This document shows positions 49,700 to 61,941 of a stretch of DNA of 64,000 nt, piece by piece. Within the stretch, counting starts at the first letter, position 1. Each line of letters starts with the position of its first letter. Origin of the DNA: Bigelowiella natans CCMP2755. Lineage: Eukaryota > Cercozoa > Chlorarachniophyceae. The notes under the pieces were generated by a model that was given only the letters and a program-made list of their open reading frames with translations, made no database searches and was not told the origin of the DNA. The stretch lies in assembly GCA_000320545.1 (NCBI GenBank), contig ADNK01001858.1:1-64000 (forward strand), written 5' to 3'. The translations under genes and the position numbers were made by a program.

Positions 49700-49965
49700 G
49701 TTGTTATATCTGCTAATTTGCTGCTATTGTGTAGATTATTACAGGTTGCATGATTTGTGTGGGTTGATAGTTCTTTGTCCCCAGGTTTTCTGACCCTAAA
49801 AGGTAGTAAGTAAGCATCAGTGTCAACACCAATACCAACACCAACACTACCACCAAAAATATTCGAATTTATTTCTGTTAATACAACATATTGTTATTAT
49901 TATTACTATTACTTTTATTGTTATTATAATTATTATATGTAGTAGTAGTTGTTGGAGTAGTAGTT

Positions 49966-49998
<33 letters not shown>

Positions 49999-50138
49999 AT
50001 AGTAGCATTTGTTGATAATGTATTCGTCGTTTTCATATCCGTATAGTGTTGTTCAAAATTAACCATTATTGAATAATACCTCAAATTATTATGAATGGCT
50101 TGTGTATGTTGTATGTTAGCCCTATTTCTATTATATAT
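48988..50138. other. Microsatellite-rich intergenic region
   Basis: It holds (ATC)n at 49038-49070, (GA)n at 49423-49454, TTA repeats at 49672-49700, and a TAG/TTG mosaic at 49935-50002. No convincing exons on either strand. Confidence 0.5.
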
Positions 50139-51622
50139 TTATATATGTGTGTGTATTTTGTTTGTGTGTTGATATATACATACGTCGTCTTTTTTTCCCA
50201 TATCTGGATCTTTTTTCCTCAGCTCTAGAAATGCCTTCGGTATTCTAATCTCGTCGTCTTCTTCATCATCAAGATAGTCGTCGTCATCATTATCATCCGC
50301 GTGAGCATAAAATTCAGCATAACGGGAGTGGTGGTGGTAGTAGAGCCCGGATGCTGCTTCTTCTTCTTCGTTGCCGTACAATTTTAGTTTGTCCTCACGT
50401 GTTCGCTCAGCATTTTGCTGTTGTCGTCGGTCCCTTGCCCTTGATGCAGATGAGATTGTTGTCTTTTGTTCCTTGGCATCATCATCATCTTCTTCTTCAT
50501 TTATCCACGCAACCTCGTATTGGCTGGCAAAACTACGTAAGTCGCGCGCATGAACCGTCAGAGGTGGAAAAGGGGGGTCAGGTGCTTCTAGGGTAGTAGT
50601 TGTAGCACTAGGGGTAGTAGTGGTAGGTCTTTTGCGCGCGACTCGATCTGGCTTTATTATATTTTCATTGAGATGGTAATGAGAAATAATATCAGGGGTA
50701 CACCGCGTGTTTATTGGGTGTGAAAGAGTATGGAACTGGTGCTGCCGCCCCATCGAACCAACGATGACTTTTAGTCTCATCCCAGGTTTTTCTCCGCTTC
50801 CTTCATAATCATGTTGTCTTCGCTCCTTTTCTGCTGTCAGATTCCTTATCTCCCCCCCTTCTCTAAGATTTTCTAGTCTCCGGGAGATGACGATTTCGAT
50901 GGCGTTTGGCGCAAGATAGGCTGAAGAGATCGGACTGCGAAGTGAAAATACACCAATGCTTACACCGCGATACCAAACGTCGACAAGAACAAAATAGAGA
51001 CAAGTATTATAAAGCAATAAGGTCGTTAAGATTAATGTTGACCTATTGCCAAGCCGTCCTCTACCTGAGCCTCGAGCTTCAATCAGTGACTTAATACAAC
51101 CTCCGTCAACACCATTCTTGGTATTGAACCGTGGAATCCAAGACTCAGAATTGCTAAGATACCACGAGCAGTAGCAGGAGAAGTATTAATTATTTGAATT
51201 CTAATAGGTGTATCGACTGAAAGAGTCTTCTAAACGCGTTTTCATACGTACCCACGATTGTCCTCAGATGAGATGATTGAGGCATTCATCAGCGAAATTG
51301 GCTCGGAAGCATAAAGATGCAGGAATCTAAGTTCGTGAGTTTCGACCCTACGTGAATCCCTCTCTTGTTCCAGAGGTGTGGATGATGATCCACGGATAGG
51401 GGGGTGGTGGATCATGCTGGAACGATTCATCTTGTGTTGAGGTTGGACATGGCAGTGCAAAAATGTAGAGGAGCATGTTGCGTGCACCACCCTTATCGCA
51501 TCTGATTTCCACATGATCAACAAATCGTCAGAATCATAAAACAAATGCAAATCTAAGAAATAGTAGGCACCTGCCAATCGAAGCAGGGGAGACAGAGCCA
51601 GGAGGAAGACTAGCCCATTCAT
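50139..51622 (-). CDS. Secreted or membrane protein with acidic C-terminal region
   Basis: Two exons, 51622-51252 and 51153-50139, join in phase to 461 residues. A signal peptide is clear (MNGLVFLLALSPLLRLAGA). The first exon has YYFLDLHLFYDSDDLLIMW and Cys/His residues. The second has a hydrophobic stretch (LILTTLLLYNTCLYFVLVDV) that may be a membrane span, then LAPNAIEIVISRRLENLREG, a Thr-rich segment, and a highly charged tail with runs of Asp/Glu and Arg/Gln (SRARDRRQQQNAERTREDK). The final residues read into a TA/TG repeat, so the true end may be a splice site shortly before 50200. No family is recognised. A tail on the cytosolic side of a type I membrane protein would fit. Confidence 0.62.
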
Positions 51623-52908
51623 TTCATGTCAGAGCAGGGGACGGGAGCCATACTCCTACTTTCGATAGCTTCGTCAAGCCCTGCATGCTTGTCGCAGTAT
51701 GTTTTTCAAGGCATTTCGCTGGGAAAACACCAGCACAATATTCAAACTGTTCAAATTTTGTCGGATTGATTCCTTCTCGGCATAAACTACATTGCATTGG
51801 ATGTGAATGTAAATGTGACTTGTTAAGCAAAACTCCTAGGAACATCCACATCTCCTGACAAGTGAAGCATTGTGAAGGAAGCAATTAAAGCCGAGGAGGA
51901 AAATGAGATGAACATGGTTCTAAAAGCAAAGGGTGCTCGAGTAATGAAAACTTGGTGAAATATCCTTAAAAAGTTGCTGAGATGAAATTTAGCAGCAACT
52001 ACAGTACGACTTTTGAGCCGACACGTGCGTCTGCACGCGCAACTGAATGGGTATGCTGGAAATACGTTGCACCTGAATTCACTTTCAGATCACGGGAACT
52101 TTAAACATTTCACATCAAGCATTTGATTTCAGTCAGGAGTTCGACAAGAACCCTGCATTTACGAATTTTCTCGCTCTATTTTCAATTCTCGGCAGTTCCG
52201 CAATCCTTAAATACTTTCATTATTCATCGCAAAAAAATGGAGTACACCTAGCGTGAATGTTTAATCTTGCGTGGATCATTTGCGACTTTTAATCTTTACT
52301 TTTTGACTGGAAAATGCACTGTGATAGCCAAAAAAGTACGGGAAATTTGAAACTCTTCTATCTCAAATGCAAGTGAAGAGCACCAGCTTCGCTCAGATGG
52401 GATCAAATTTTGCTCAATTTGACAAGTCGCAGTGATTAAACACAACACCATTGTGAATTAGTCGCTATGGTGTGACTAAATATTTGCAGCGGCTTTGCAC
52501 GTGATGACGGATCTCATGAGCACTTGGAAGCAGGAAGCACGTGCAGCGCATACTTTGTTCACGATGAGCGAATGGTACATGTATGCGGTAACACGTGCTA
52601 TTTATGGGTCAAAAGTTGTAAGTTTCGTCCTGGTTTTGGTTCTACAAGAGTTGTCGCACAGGTAAAATGACAGATGATAGTGTCTTGTGTAGCCTTGCAG
52701 TTGATCCTCCTTTCACAAAATAAGTCGATGATCTCTATGAGTAAGTAATTGCGATAAATCGTCGTTGTGTCCCACCTTCCTCCCCCTTACACATTGACGC
52801 TTCGACCATCACCATCGATTCAATTGTCTCTGCAAAGTTCATCAGTATACACGTCAAATTAGAGGAAATTCTTACTCAGTGAACCAACCAGAATTAACCA
52901 TTGGGCAA
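51623..52908. other. Upstream region of zinc-finger gene
   Basis: 1.3 kb between divergent genes. A minus frame at 51624-51884 has scattered cysteines (CFTCQEMW, CSLCREG) but no ATG-led gene model; it could be an exon of an unseen small gene. The rest of the region shows no coding signal. Confidence 0.4.
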
Positions 52909-54165
52909 ATGGTTACTGCTTTCACAGAAAAAACAGAGATTATTCCTGGGATTAAGTACACTGAAGGATACAACAAACTCGAATATGGTGAGTTCGGTCG
53001 TCCACACCAATATGTGCCAGTTGGGGTTGGAGTTAGAGTAAATAAATTACAAAGTGCTCCAGACATGCGTGTGCGCAGGATCAATATTGCGACTCCACCC
53101 ACACATACAAGAGGCGAGAAGTGTAGGAATCTATATGATCGGCTGAGCTATGAGAAACTCCCCCACGAGGTAATGTTTAATTCGGATCCCGACGAAGAAC
53201 AGCAACCACTTTCTCGAACCGAGATGGTAAAAGGGGTATGGGGCAGGGCCATTGATTCAAGACAAGACCCTCGTGAGACTTTGTTCTCTTCGATTTTTTC
53301 CGCATCCAAAGGTAAACGGAGGAATCTCACAGGAAGACTTGCTCGTCAATGGTCTCCTGATGAAGATCGTTACCGCAAGCGCCAACGTAATGAATACGGT
53401 CGCTATAGAACAGTTCAACGACCCTTTGCCGAAATTCCTCGTAAGATAGGGCCACCAGGCGATGAAACTGTAATTGTATATCCCCCAGCATCGCAAATGG
53501 TTGTCAAAGAGTTGCCGACTATTTCATCACAGTTAAGACAGGTTAAACACCGGATTCCTATTCCTGAGAGCAACAAAGTCGAACTCAGATATCCGGCAGT
53601 CAATAGAAAAGTCACTTCATTAGTCCTGAATAACAGTTCAGAATCACATGCGAAGAAAGAAAAGGAAAAAAAAAAAAGGCCGGTTTGCAAAGTCTGTGGT
53701 AAGTCCTATGCGACAACTGGGACCCTCAACCGCCACATGAGAATCCACACAGGAAAGCGCCCATACATGTGTGGACGATGTCACAAGACATTTCGCCAAC
53801 GTGCGCACCTCATTACACATTTTGTTGTGCACGACAAGGCAAGAAATCATTATTGCGAATACTGTGGCAACTATTTTGCTCGGAAAAACTCGCTTGTAAG
53901 CCACAAACGCACCCAACATGGGATTCACACCATCAATCCTAGAAGAAAGACAGGCGGGGCTCGCGTCTCTTCTGAGAGACAAGATTCGAATCAAATTCTG
54001 TACTCAACCTCTAACCAGCAGACAACCAAGATTCAAACTCACCATTCTAAGCAGATTCCCATTGGCTCTGTTCCACGGTCCGTAGGCAGCCAGCTGGATT
54101 CTAAAATTCAGTGCCCAAAATTATCAAACTTGGCACAACGAGTTTCAAATGTAATGGCCTGTTGA
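52909..54165 (+). CDS. C2H2 zinc-finger protein
   Basis: An intron-free frame of 418 codons from the ATG at 52909; the frame stays open upstream, so an earlier exon is possible. The N-terminal two thirds are basic and lack known domains (GKRRNLTGRLARQW, RYRKRQRNEYGRYR). Three tandem fingers follow from about residue 260: CKVCGKSYATTGTLNRHMRI, CGRCHKTFRQRAHLITHFVV and CEYCGNYFARKNSLVSHKRT. The first linker, HTGKRPY, is close to the classic TGEKPY. A Lys run (KKEKEKKKRP) just before the fingers may act as a nuclear localisation signal. The protein is probably a DNA-binding transcription regulator; target unknown. Poly-A signals AATAAA occur at 54170-54175 and 54185-54190. Confidence 0.88.
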   Translation: MVTAFTEKTEIIPGIKYTEGYNKLEYGEFGRPHQYVPVGVGVRVNKLQSAPDMRVRRINIATPPTHTRGEKCRNLYDRLSYEKLPHEVMFNSDPDEEQQPLSRTEMVKGVWGRAIDSRQDPRETLFSSIFSASKGKRRNLTGRLARQWSPDEDRYRKRQRNEYGRYRTVQRPFAEIPRKIGPPGDETVIVYPPASQMVVKELPTISSQLRQVKHRIPIPESNKVELRYPAVNRKVTSLVLNNSSESHAKKEKEKKKRPVCKVCGKSYATTGTLNRHMRIHTGKRPYMCGRCHKTFRQRAHLITHFVVHDKARNHYCEYCGNYFARKNSLVSHKRTQHGIHTINPRRKTGGARVSSERQDSNQILYSTSNQQTTKIQTHHSKQIPIGSVPRSVGSQLDSKIQCPKLSNLAQRVSNVMAC

Positions 54166-54169
54166 TAAG

Positions 54170-54190
54170 AATAAAAGAAAATACAATAAA
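54170..54190 (+). terminator. Polyadenylation signals of the zinc-finger gene
   Basis: Two AATAAA hexamers lie at 54170-54175 and 54185-54190, immediately after the TGA stop at 54163-54165. Their position fits 3'-end formation, although protist signals vary. Confidence 0.4.
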
Positions 54191-55040
54191 ATACTCTCTT
54201 TTGCTTTTGGGATAAGATGTGAAAGTAATTCTTGTCAGCGAGATGTTACGACAAATTGAAAACGTTGGATTTCTGTTGTTAATTAGATACATTTGACAAA
54301 CTAATAACTAGGTTGAAGCTCCTAGTTTTACGAAAACATTCCATCATGTGTAGTAACTGATATCAAATTACCAGTAGCCGACCGATACTCAAATTTTATC
54401 ATATATCGTAGTCGTGTCGTAGACCAGTGAATTATTTTAGAATATTTCGCTATCGAGTATTTGTCATAGCAAAAGTTCCCCACCCAGCACAAAATGCACA
54501 ATTTAACATCAAAGATAAATTTCGACATTTCCTACAAGCTTGAATTCGTGCCATGACTGCTCGACATACATTCTGTGTAAAAGCAGGCACAAAATGAACT
54601 ATAAGCTAATATTGAGATTCGCATGAGAATCCAAGTAATCGTATCAATGCTAGAAACGTGAATTCACATGAATGGCTTTGAATTTAATTTGCTTGCGGTG
54701 CACATGCATGAGCTACACATTAGCAGCTATGGCACTAGAACCTGCTTATATGCTAGCCTGTACCCTGGTCTAGTAGTGGTGGTTCGCATGTTTCACACAA
54801 AGGGATCGGTGCGTACGTACCATAGCTAGTCACCACAACAACGTGCTAGCTAGCTAGCTTGTATGCGGGCTGACTAGCGGGCGGCGTGTGTCTAGCTAGC
54901 TAGGCTAGATGTCTACACATGTTTTGTAGCACAAAAGTAGGCTACGCATGCTGCGCACTGCACATATGCAGATAATTTTGTATGCATGGTAGCATGTATA
55001 GATCATGCACAGCGATTCATGTAGTTCATTGATGGCAAAT

Positions 55041-55076
<36 letters not shown>

Positions 55077-55327
55077 CAGATATCTAGATGTGCCACGCTA
55101 GCACGTCTAAATACAATCGAGACGTATGTGCGATGGACGATCTAGCGATCATTGAGCGATTTGTCAAGCTGCGCTTATGTCATTGACATCATTGTTGGCA
55201 TGGTCAGTCATGCAGCCCCCATGTGCTAGTGTGGTGGAACATACGAATACATACTGAGGTTCTGTACACAAGCACATATTTAAATGCGTACGATTTAATT
55301 ACCCAAACGGTATCCAGTACGCATCAT
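54191..55327. other. Intergenic region between convergent genes
   Basis: 54690-55250 is dense in CTAGCT, TGCATG and GTACGTAC words plus a (CA)n tract at 55043-55073. No coding signal. Same texture as the stretches at 39.0-40.0, 58.1-59.2 and 60.7-61.3 kb. Confidence 0.5.
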
Positions 55328-56495
55328 TCACAGATGAAACCCTAACGATTTATTACTGCGGCTTGGTGGAATTCCATCATCTGGATTCTGGCTTCGAGCA
55401 ACCTTGAGCATATTTGAATCTACTATGAAGCGCGCTGGTTTCATCAAATCGCTAATTTTGCCACTGTTTGGCACAAGTGTACGAAGAAGAGCTCCACTTT
55501 TCGGGTCAATTTCTAAACTCCAGGCCCCTGGATGGCCGAGGGTATTATTCGCTGTGAAGCTGCCGTTTGCATCCACAGATCCTGGCTTACCCTGACGTGA
55601 TATTATTTTGTAGCTGTCTCCGGTAATCATGATTGCTGCCCAATTATCGACACCAATTCCATACTCCCCTGAATGTCTCTGGAGCAATGAGGTGAAATCG
55701 GAGCTACGAAGAAGACCGTTCCCTTCTGTGACATCGTAATGAGGGCAGAAAAGTCCAGGAAGCACTGAGATACCAGGAACACGAATGTATGCCCAGGCAT
55801 TCATTTCTTCGGACGTCATTTTTGGGTTCAACAATGGTCCAGGAGGATTCTATTTATTCAAATCCATCATCAATGAGTACTCGTTATGAAAACAATCTTT
55901 GGACTTTCATTTTGGGTGAGCGTTATGAAAGGCCGACTACCTTGTAGCTGGAGGCTTCCATACTATCGGAGTGTCCTCCATCGAACCACAAAATTCCTCC
56001 AGCTGAACCTCCACATAGTACAGTTCCATTTTGCATAGCTTGTTTTATCATATTGTCGATCCCAAGCTTCACCCATCGGTCTCGTGCATAAAGAGTATTT
56101 CCACCTGAAGCTAAGATAATGTGTGCCCGCTCAAAAGCAGCTTTCAAGGCGGCTGTAGACGGACTTGATACTGCTATATTCAGGGCCTCTATGGTGCAAC
56201 CAGCATCACTGAAACCTTGAGTTTGCTTTTTCATTGGTTCAGGGCCATCGTAGGTGGCCGTACCAAGGTATAAAAGATGTGGTTTCTCTGAGAGGGAATA
56301 GAGAGAGAAAGAGAAAGATATAGAGTCTCAGGGTACAATCTTTGAATATGTATAATATGATCAATATATCCTGAAGCACAGACCAATGGGAGTCATTTCC
56401 ATGATCTCCTTGACAGTGGCGGCCTGACTAAGCATATCCAGTCCCGAACCAGCCGCATAAATCTTCACTGACCCCGAACTCGTCCTCGCTATCAT
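55328..56495 (-). CDS. Peptidase S51 family (dipeptidase E / cyanophycinase-like)
   Basis: S51 enzymes are serine peptidases with a class-I-glutamine-amidotransferase-like fold: aspartyl dipeptidases or cyanophycinase relatives. Three exons, 56495-56384, 56287-55941 and 55849-55328, join in phase to 326 residues. Landmarks: KPHLLYLGTATYDGPEP, RAHIILASGGNTLYARDRW, the nucleophile elbow LCGGSAGGILWF (Ser of GSAG), and LPGLFCPHYDVTEGN (His of the PHYD motif). IDNWAA-like segments (GVDNWAAIMITGD) follow, as in family members. The C-terminus (LEIDPKSGALLRTLVPNSGK) is longer than in E. coli PepE. No signal peptide, so probably cytosolic. The substrate cannot be told. The gene is divergent from the mL49 gene, 500 bp away. 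Confidence 0.88.
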
Positions 56496-56995
56496 CGATG
56501 GGAATATGGATGAGGAAAATTGCAAAATTTACTTAAGGTTTGTAAAAGCATCCTGTATCGATCAATCAGATACCCCTAGGTACATGCAACTTGCAACATG
56601 TTCATATTCGTGTGAATACATCATGTTCCATGAGATACGGATCCCATGCCACATGCATTCCATCCTTTGATATCCATCATTCTCATCTGTACCGTCCGCG
56701 CAGAGGTGGATCCAAAAGCACGCAATGTGGAGGATTCTCCCTAAGGCCTTGTGCCATGAAGGTTGGGAGAGCATGGGGATGTCCACACCTGTTGAGGAAT
56801 GCACGATTGCAGAATGCAATATTGAAGGCCTTCTCTAACATGCGACATGATGCATTTCAAGTCGTACCACAACAGCAACAAAATAGTTCTTCCAATTTCG
56901 CATGGGATATTATACAAGCGACATGGTTTTTTGTTAATTCTGTGGGCAGATACAGGTGTCTCGCAGGTTTGGTGCGGTAGGCCTACACACCTGAG
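56496..56995. promoter_or_regulatory. Intergenic region between divergent S51 and mL49 genes
   Basis: 500 bp between the two starts, so both promoters must lie here or within the first introns. The overlapping small frames on both strands are not supported. No recognisable promoter box seen. Confidence 0.35.
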
Positions 56996-58077
56996 ATGGC
57001 ATACATGATGGCACGAAGGATGTGCGCGCGAGCGGCGCTCGCCGTAAACCAAGGTCCCCGCCGATTTTTCAATTTTAGCTTTTTGAGAATTAAGAGCGAG
57101 GAAAATGTTGAGTTGGGCTGTGGGGTTGGACGCGAACAACTCAATACAACACGTATCAAAACAGTAAATGGAGCTGCCAGACCGTGCTTTTCTCGCCCAG
57201 TCGTCGCCTTTACTCCAAAGGTCGATCACTTCAGTAATAGTATACTACGGCGCTCTCTGAGTACCAGTTCATCGGCAGAAGCGAAGCACACAGCATTCAA
57301 GGTTGTGCACATAAAGTTGAACATTCGTGTTCCGACTGAATTTTAAACGTACAAGAATCATTCCAGAACTCTTTTTCTCAACGTTCCCATGGCTGTACTC
57401 TTCCTTATTTGTAGATCCAAAGAACTCGAAGTGGTAACTTACCGGTGTACCTCGACTATCGTAAGGGCAGGACAATGTGAGTATTGATGATCCGTCAAAT
57501 AATCCATAATACCTCTACGTTACATATTTGTATGACAAAGGATGAATATTTCAGGTGTATAACAATAGTGAGGCGAGTCAAAGGAAACCATAATGTACGG
57601 AGGCAATGAAGCATGTTCATCAATGCCAACCTTCGTGGCATATTCTGACGATTACGAAACTTTTGATCATCGTTTCGCACCCTCCCACAAACCTTCTCGA
57701 TAAGCTACATATGCGGCAAATATGCAATTGTTGTTTGGCAAGATATTTTGAGATGTTTGAATGTAGATTGATGAAGTAACCAACGTCTATAAACTATATA
57801 TGCTTGCTTTGGCTTATACTTTTGTTCCCCATCCCTTTGTCGATGTAAGGTCTTGGCTTCTGAATTACAGAGGCTTGTTGGGCACCAACACGCTGTCAAA
57901 GTATGTTGTTTACTATTGTTTTAGCTTGCAATCGATCAGTAGAGTAAGCTTAACGATGCTATTGGAATGTTTCAGGTGAAGGAGGGCAGCATTGAAATAG
58001 TCGGAGACCATAAGAAAGAAGTATCCGAAGCGTTGGAGCAATGGGGAGCTGTTCAAGCTACAATCTACAGTAGCTGA
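56996..58077 (+). CDS. Mitochondrial ribosomal protein mL49 (IMG2 family)
   Basis: Structural protein of the large mitochondrial ribosomal subunit. Five exons, 56996-57301, 57415-57476, 57555-57594, 57850-57900 and 57976-58077, join in phase to 186 residues. The first exon encodes an Arg/Ser-rich mitochondrial presequence (ARRMCARAALAVNQG ... SILRRSLSTSSSAE). The mature part has the family signature QRTRSGNLPVYLDYRKG followed by CITIVRRVKGNHN. It ends with VLASELQRLVGHQHAVK and VKEGSIEIVGDHKKEVSEAL. The RTRSGNLPVY block is diagnostic of mL49; the C-terminal alpha/beta unit resembles the SUI1-like fold of that family. Introns are AT-rich without long repeats. Confidence 0.9.
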
Positions 58078-58230
58078 AACAAAATGTAGCAATTTTTTAG
58101 CATGCACTAAGCAAATTAGGCTTGTTTTAATCATTCACTTGTAACATGCTGGATGCCAGTGCATTCGACCTGTACATTGCACACATGCATTTGCAAACAT
58201 GCAAGCATGCAAATGTGCACACGCAGCAAA

Positions 58231-58275
<45 letters not shown>

Positions 58276-58303
58276 ACATACATCTGGACATCTAGACATG
58301 TGT

Positions 58304-58347
<44 letters not shown>

Positions 58348-58785
58348 ATTTTGAGGCACACGCAAAATCGTCAACCAGCTCATTGCAACGTGTTGTGTGC
58401 GCCGCGAGTCAGAAATTCAGCTTGATGACGTGTTGATTGTGCACTGCATGCGGGAGCCATCTTCATCATCATGATCGAGAGAGGAATTGACAAGTGACGA
58501 TGTGCACGTGTTGCACGGAACGATGAGGATCGTTTGCACGATCATCGAAATTGATCACACAAGCCGTTGAAGCTGACCAGCTGAGCTCCGTCCACCCAAG
58601 TGTGCGTGTGGACACATCAACACAGTGATGATGCAATGCGTGCAATGTGCAAGACGGATGCAATGAATCAAATCAAGTTTGTTCAATGGTGTGATGCAAG
58701 TATAAGTTCTGTCTGGTCTGGTGGTGTTGAACCACGTGCGTCACAGTCCACGATGCCGTCTCTGTGTCCATCAAGCAGTGACGCA

Positions 58786-58828
<43 letters not shown>

Positions 58829-59547
58829 GTGTGCATGTGTGTGCTGTGAACGTGCATCAAAGAGCCAGTGAACAATGTGCATTTCCAGACTTGTTGCCAA
58901 CCTGGATGGCCAGGTGGGGCAAGCTAGCAAGCTTGACGAGCCAGCGAGTCCCATTGCAGGCATCGTCCCCGCAGCTCTCTTTTCAACACTTTGCAATTCT
59001 GTCGTGCTCCACTTTCAGTCGTTTTGCTGCTCTCCGTGTCCTGAGAAACGTTCGCACTTGCAAGAGTTTTTCGGACACCCTTCCCTTTTTGCTGGTCTCC
59101 ACCTGAGGGTTCAGCAGAACAATGAACAATGAACGAAGCATTGATGCAAAAACTGCATGAGCAAGAACCACATGGAAGAAATGCACAAACATGTAGCAGA
59201 ATGCAGGCTAGATGTGACCAGGGTCACCATCATTTCCTGTTCCATTTCTTTTTTTGTGTTCTCTTCGCCCCCCCCCCCTCTCGTGGATTGTTCAACCTCG
59301 ACCTCTCATTGCACTTGGCGTTTTTGCAATCCGACATTTTCGAAGCCTCGTCGTTTAGTCGGAGCGCCAAGCACAGAGTGGAAAACAACAACAACAATTT
59401 GACAGCTCCTATCAAAAACGACGGGAGACAAAAGAAAAGCTTGACAGCTTGACGTGACGCTCGGAAAAATGCGCGCACCGAGACACCGGACAACGACAAT
59501 CTGGGCTCTGCTATGATTGTGAGCGACAACCTTCGAACCAAGTCGTC
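58078..59547. other. Intergenic region, TGCATG/CACGTG-textured with CA/TG tracts
   Basis: (CA)n at 58234-58272 faces (TG)n at 58299-58346 as an inverted pair; another (TG)n lies at 58790-58840. Two long frames here (58600-59106 + and 58673-58996 -) read through the TG tract and are not genes. Confidence 0.5.
58234..58346. repeat. (CA)n ... (TG)n inverted pair
   Basis: CA arm 58234-58272 and TG arm from about 58299, separated by a short spacer with ACATCTGGACATCTAGACAT. Confidence 0.9.
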
Positions 59548-60830
59548 ATGTCACAGATCATCAGTGTTGTTTGCGTCTTGTCCCGCTCCGGTTTTTTTTA
59601 TTTCAAATTGCGAACATTTCCAGGAATTTCACGAGTTCTAGTGAATCCCCTACCAGCAGACAGCAAAAGAATTGTTAACTCCATTTCATGTAACAGAGGC
59701 AGAGGGTCTAAGAATGTACGAGCAAGCATGGCTGTTGCTGTTCTCAGGTTCAAAACGAAAGAAGAGAAATTCTTCCTCTTACGTTCCAATCTAGATGCGA
59801 ACATTTTCAGTTTCTGGGGGCGTACAAAGTGGAATAGCATTGAGATTGTGTATGAATCCAAACAGCGTCTTTGCTCGGAGGAATTTACAAATGTGAGGGC
59901 TATGCTCCCATTGCCCGCTTCAAGCATTCAAGCATCAAACCCTATTGTACTCAGAATCATGGCCCTCGCATCGATGTTGCTGGCGATTGAGCTGCAACTA
60001 ACATTCTTCAAAGCCGGTTGGAGGGCTGTTCTTGCCTTTTCGGCGTCTTTTTATGTGAGTTTGAACGGGCACGATTTGTTCAAATATTAAGATGCTATTA
60101 AATAATTACTGAAGGTACTACTGGACATTGGGCTACTATTTACTCATCACCTGATGAAGGTTCCATCACATTGTTTGCACAATCTACAGTTTGAAGATCA
60201 TCACCAAAAATCTTTTGATAGTTTGTATAGGCTACTATGAATAAACAACCAACTGGAACGTTTTGGGAGCATGAAAAAGGGAAGATCGTTTTCCTTACTC
60301 TGATCCATGTACCTAGTACAATTTGCATACTAATTTTCGACAAAGCTTGGATCTCATTGATGAGGATCACAGGATCTACAATTTTGTTATTTTATTTAGC
60401 ATCTGAAATCTCATCAATCATAATACCATCTTCAATGAATCCACTAAGCATACCACATGAGAGGAAAACATGTGCAGTCTCTTGTGCAATCAAGAGGTCA
60501 ACTGGGAAGGAGAGACAGGCAGAGACATTGAATTCAAGAAGACGACGGAGTCAGAATGTAGCACTTTCTAAAAATAGAGGCTTGCTCGATGCAGGTTTTG
60601 TTGTATCGCTTCTTTGTTTCTTTCGAATCATTTTGATCGGGCTTTTTGCAATGGTCACAGCAAAGGGGGGTCTTGAGGCCAGCATGTGTGCCTGGCTAGC
60701 TAGCACTTTGCATCCAGCTACTGCATTTCGATTTGGGGAACGCATGCATTGCAAATGCATCATGCCATCTAGCTTGCTAGTCATGCTAGCTTGGCGGAAT
60801 GCACCACTGTCAAGATGTGCAAAACTATGA
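59548..60830 (+). CDS. Polytopic membrane protein of unknown function
   Basis: Three exons, 59548-60054, 60115-60159 and 60231-60830, join in phase to 383 residues. The N-terminal 110 residues are basic with little hydrophobicity (VRASMAVAVLRFKTKEEKFF, SIEIVYESKQRLCSEEF). Several membrane spans follow: IMALASMLLAIELQLTF, AVLAFSASFYVLLDIGLLF, IVFLTLIHVPSTICILIF, GSTILLFYLASEISSIII and VVSLLCFFRIILIGLFAMV. The last 60 residues run into repeat-textured DNA (CATTTGC/TGCATC words), so the true C-terminus may be spliced or end near 60660. No family is recognised; a transporter-like or organelle membrane protein is possible. Confidence 0.58.
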
Positions 60831-61941
60831 AACACAACGTTTGTCTTCATGCAGTTTTGCACATTTGAATTGCCAGGATTTGTTCGATCCAAATGTTTAG
60901 ACACCTCGCTGCTGATTGAGGATTGAGCTCTCTCTCTGTTCATTAGCACCAAGCTGCAAAGGTGGCGTTTCGCCAGAACGATTGACGTTCACATGTCATC
61001 GGCGCTGCATCACACACAATCACGATGTCTGTGAGTGACTTGAGCGCCACAACTGCCAGACTGGGCCATGCTGATGTTCAGCAACACTCTGCATGCAAGC
61101 CACCAAATCAGCGTCGCCTTTTTCCTCAACTCCCAGATTGCAAGGAGGAAAAAGTTGAACCCGTGGTGGTTGCTACGATCAGTCGAACTTTCATCGGACA
61201 CTGCCAACAAACTCGGAACAGGCGTGCTTTGCGAAAATTGTCTGGAAATCATTGAGATGACACAGATGACACACAATCTTCCTAGCCAGTTCTAGCGCCA
61301 AAAATAGCTGTGGTTACACTGTGCACTCGCTGTGTTCACACCAAAGAAGAAGAAGAAGAAGAAGAAGAAGAAGAAGAAGCACAGAGGTGTGCACAGGGGA
61401 CAGGTGCTTTTGTGATCAGTTCGGCGCGACGACGATGGCAGATGACGACAGCGACTTGACTTTGCGACAAAGATTTGGCAAAGTTGTGGTGGATTATGCC
61501 CCTGCGACAACCAACAACGTGATGCTACTACGACAAACACAAGGCTCTATTGGACTCATGACAACTTCGACTTCTTGTGGTTGAGGGACACAGTGCATTG
61601 GCTTGAAGTTTCTGCTGCGACAGCATGTTTGGTGTTGTCGCAATACAAAAATGTACTAGAAATAGAGGAGGGCTTCGATACGTCGTCTGTTTCGTTTCAA
61701 AAGAAAAGAGAATCGTTCGCCTTCCGCGTCCAGGTGGCGCTCATGCATGCGTGTTTGTGTGTTTGTGTTTGTGTTTGTGTGTGTGTTGTGTGTATGTGTG
61801 CGTGCGTGCGTGATAAGTCATAATTATGCCTGCTTTTGTCTATCCTCTATCCCCGATAGGCTATTTTCCCTCCTTGACATCATCAAATCCCTTCCGATAC
61901 CGATAGAGAACGCACATCTTTTGAGAACCATCGGGACAAAT
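60831..61941. other. Intergenic region, TGCATG-textured, with AAG and TG repeats
   Basis: (AAG)n at 61346-61379 and a TG-rich tract at 61755-61812. Short frames at 61010-61584 on both strands have no family features. It precedes the Nudix gene start. Confidence 0.5.

Noticed and set aside
58600-59106. 168-codon + frame
   Set aside because: It reads through a (TG)n tract as Cys-Val repeats and has no protein-like features on either side.
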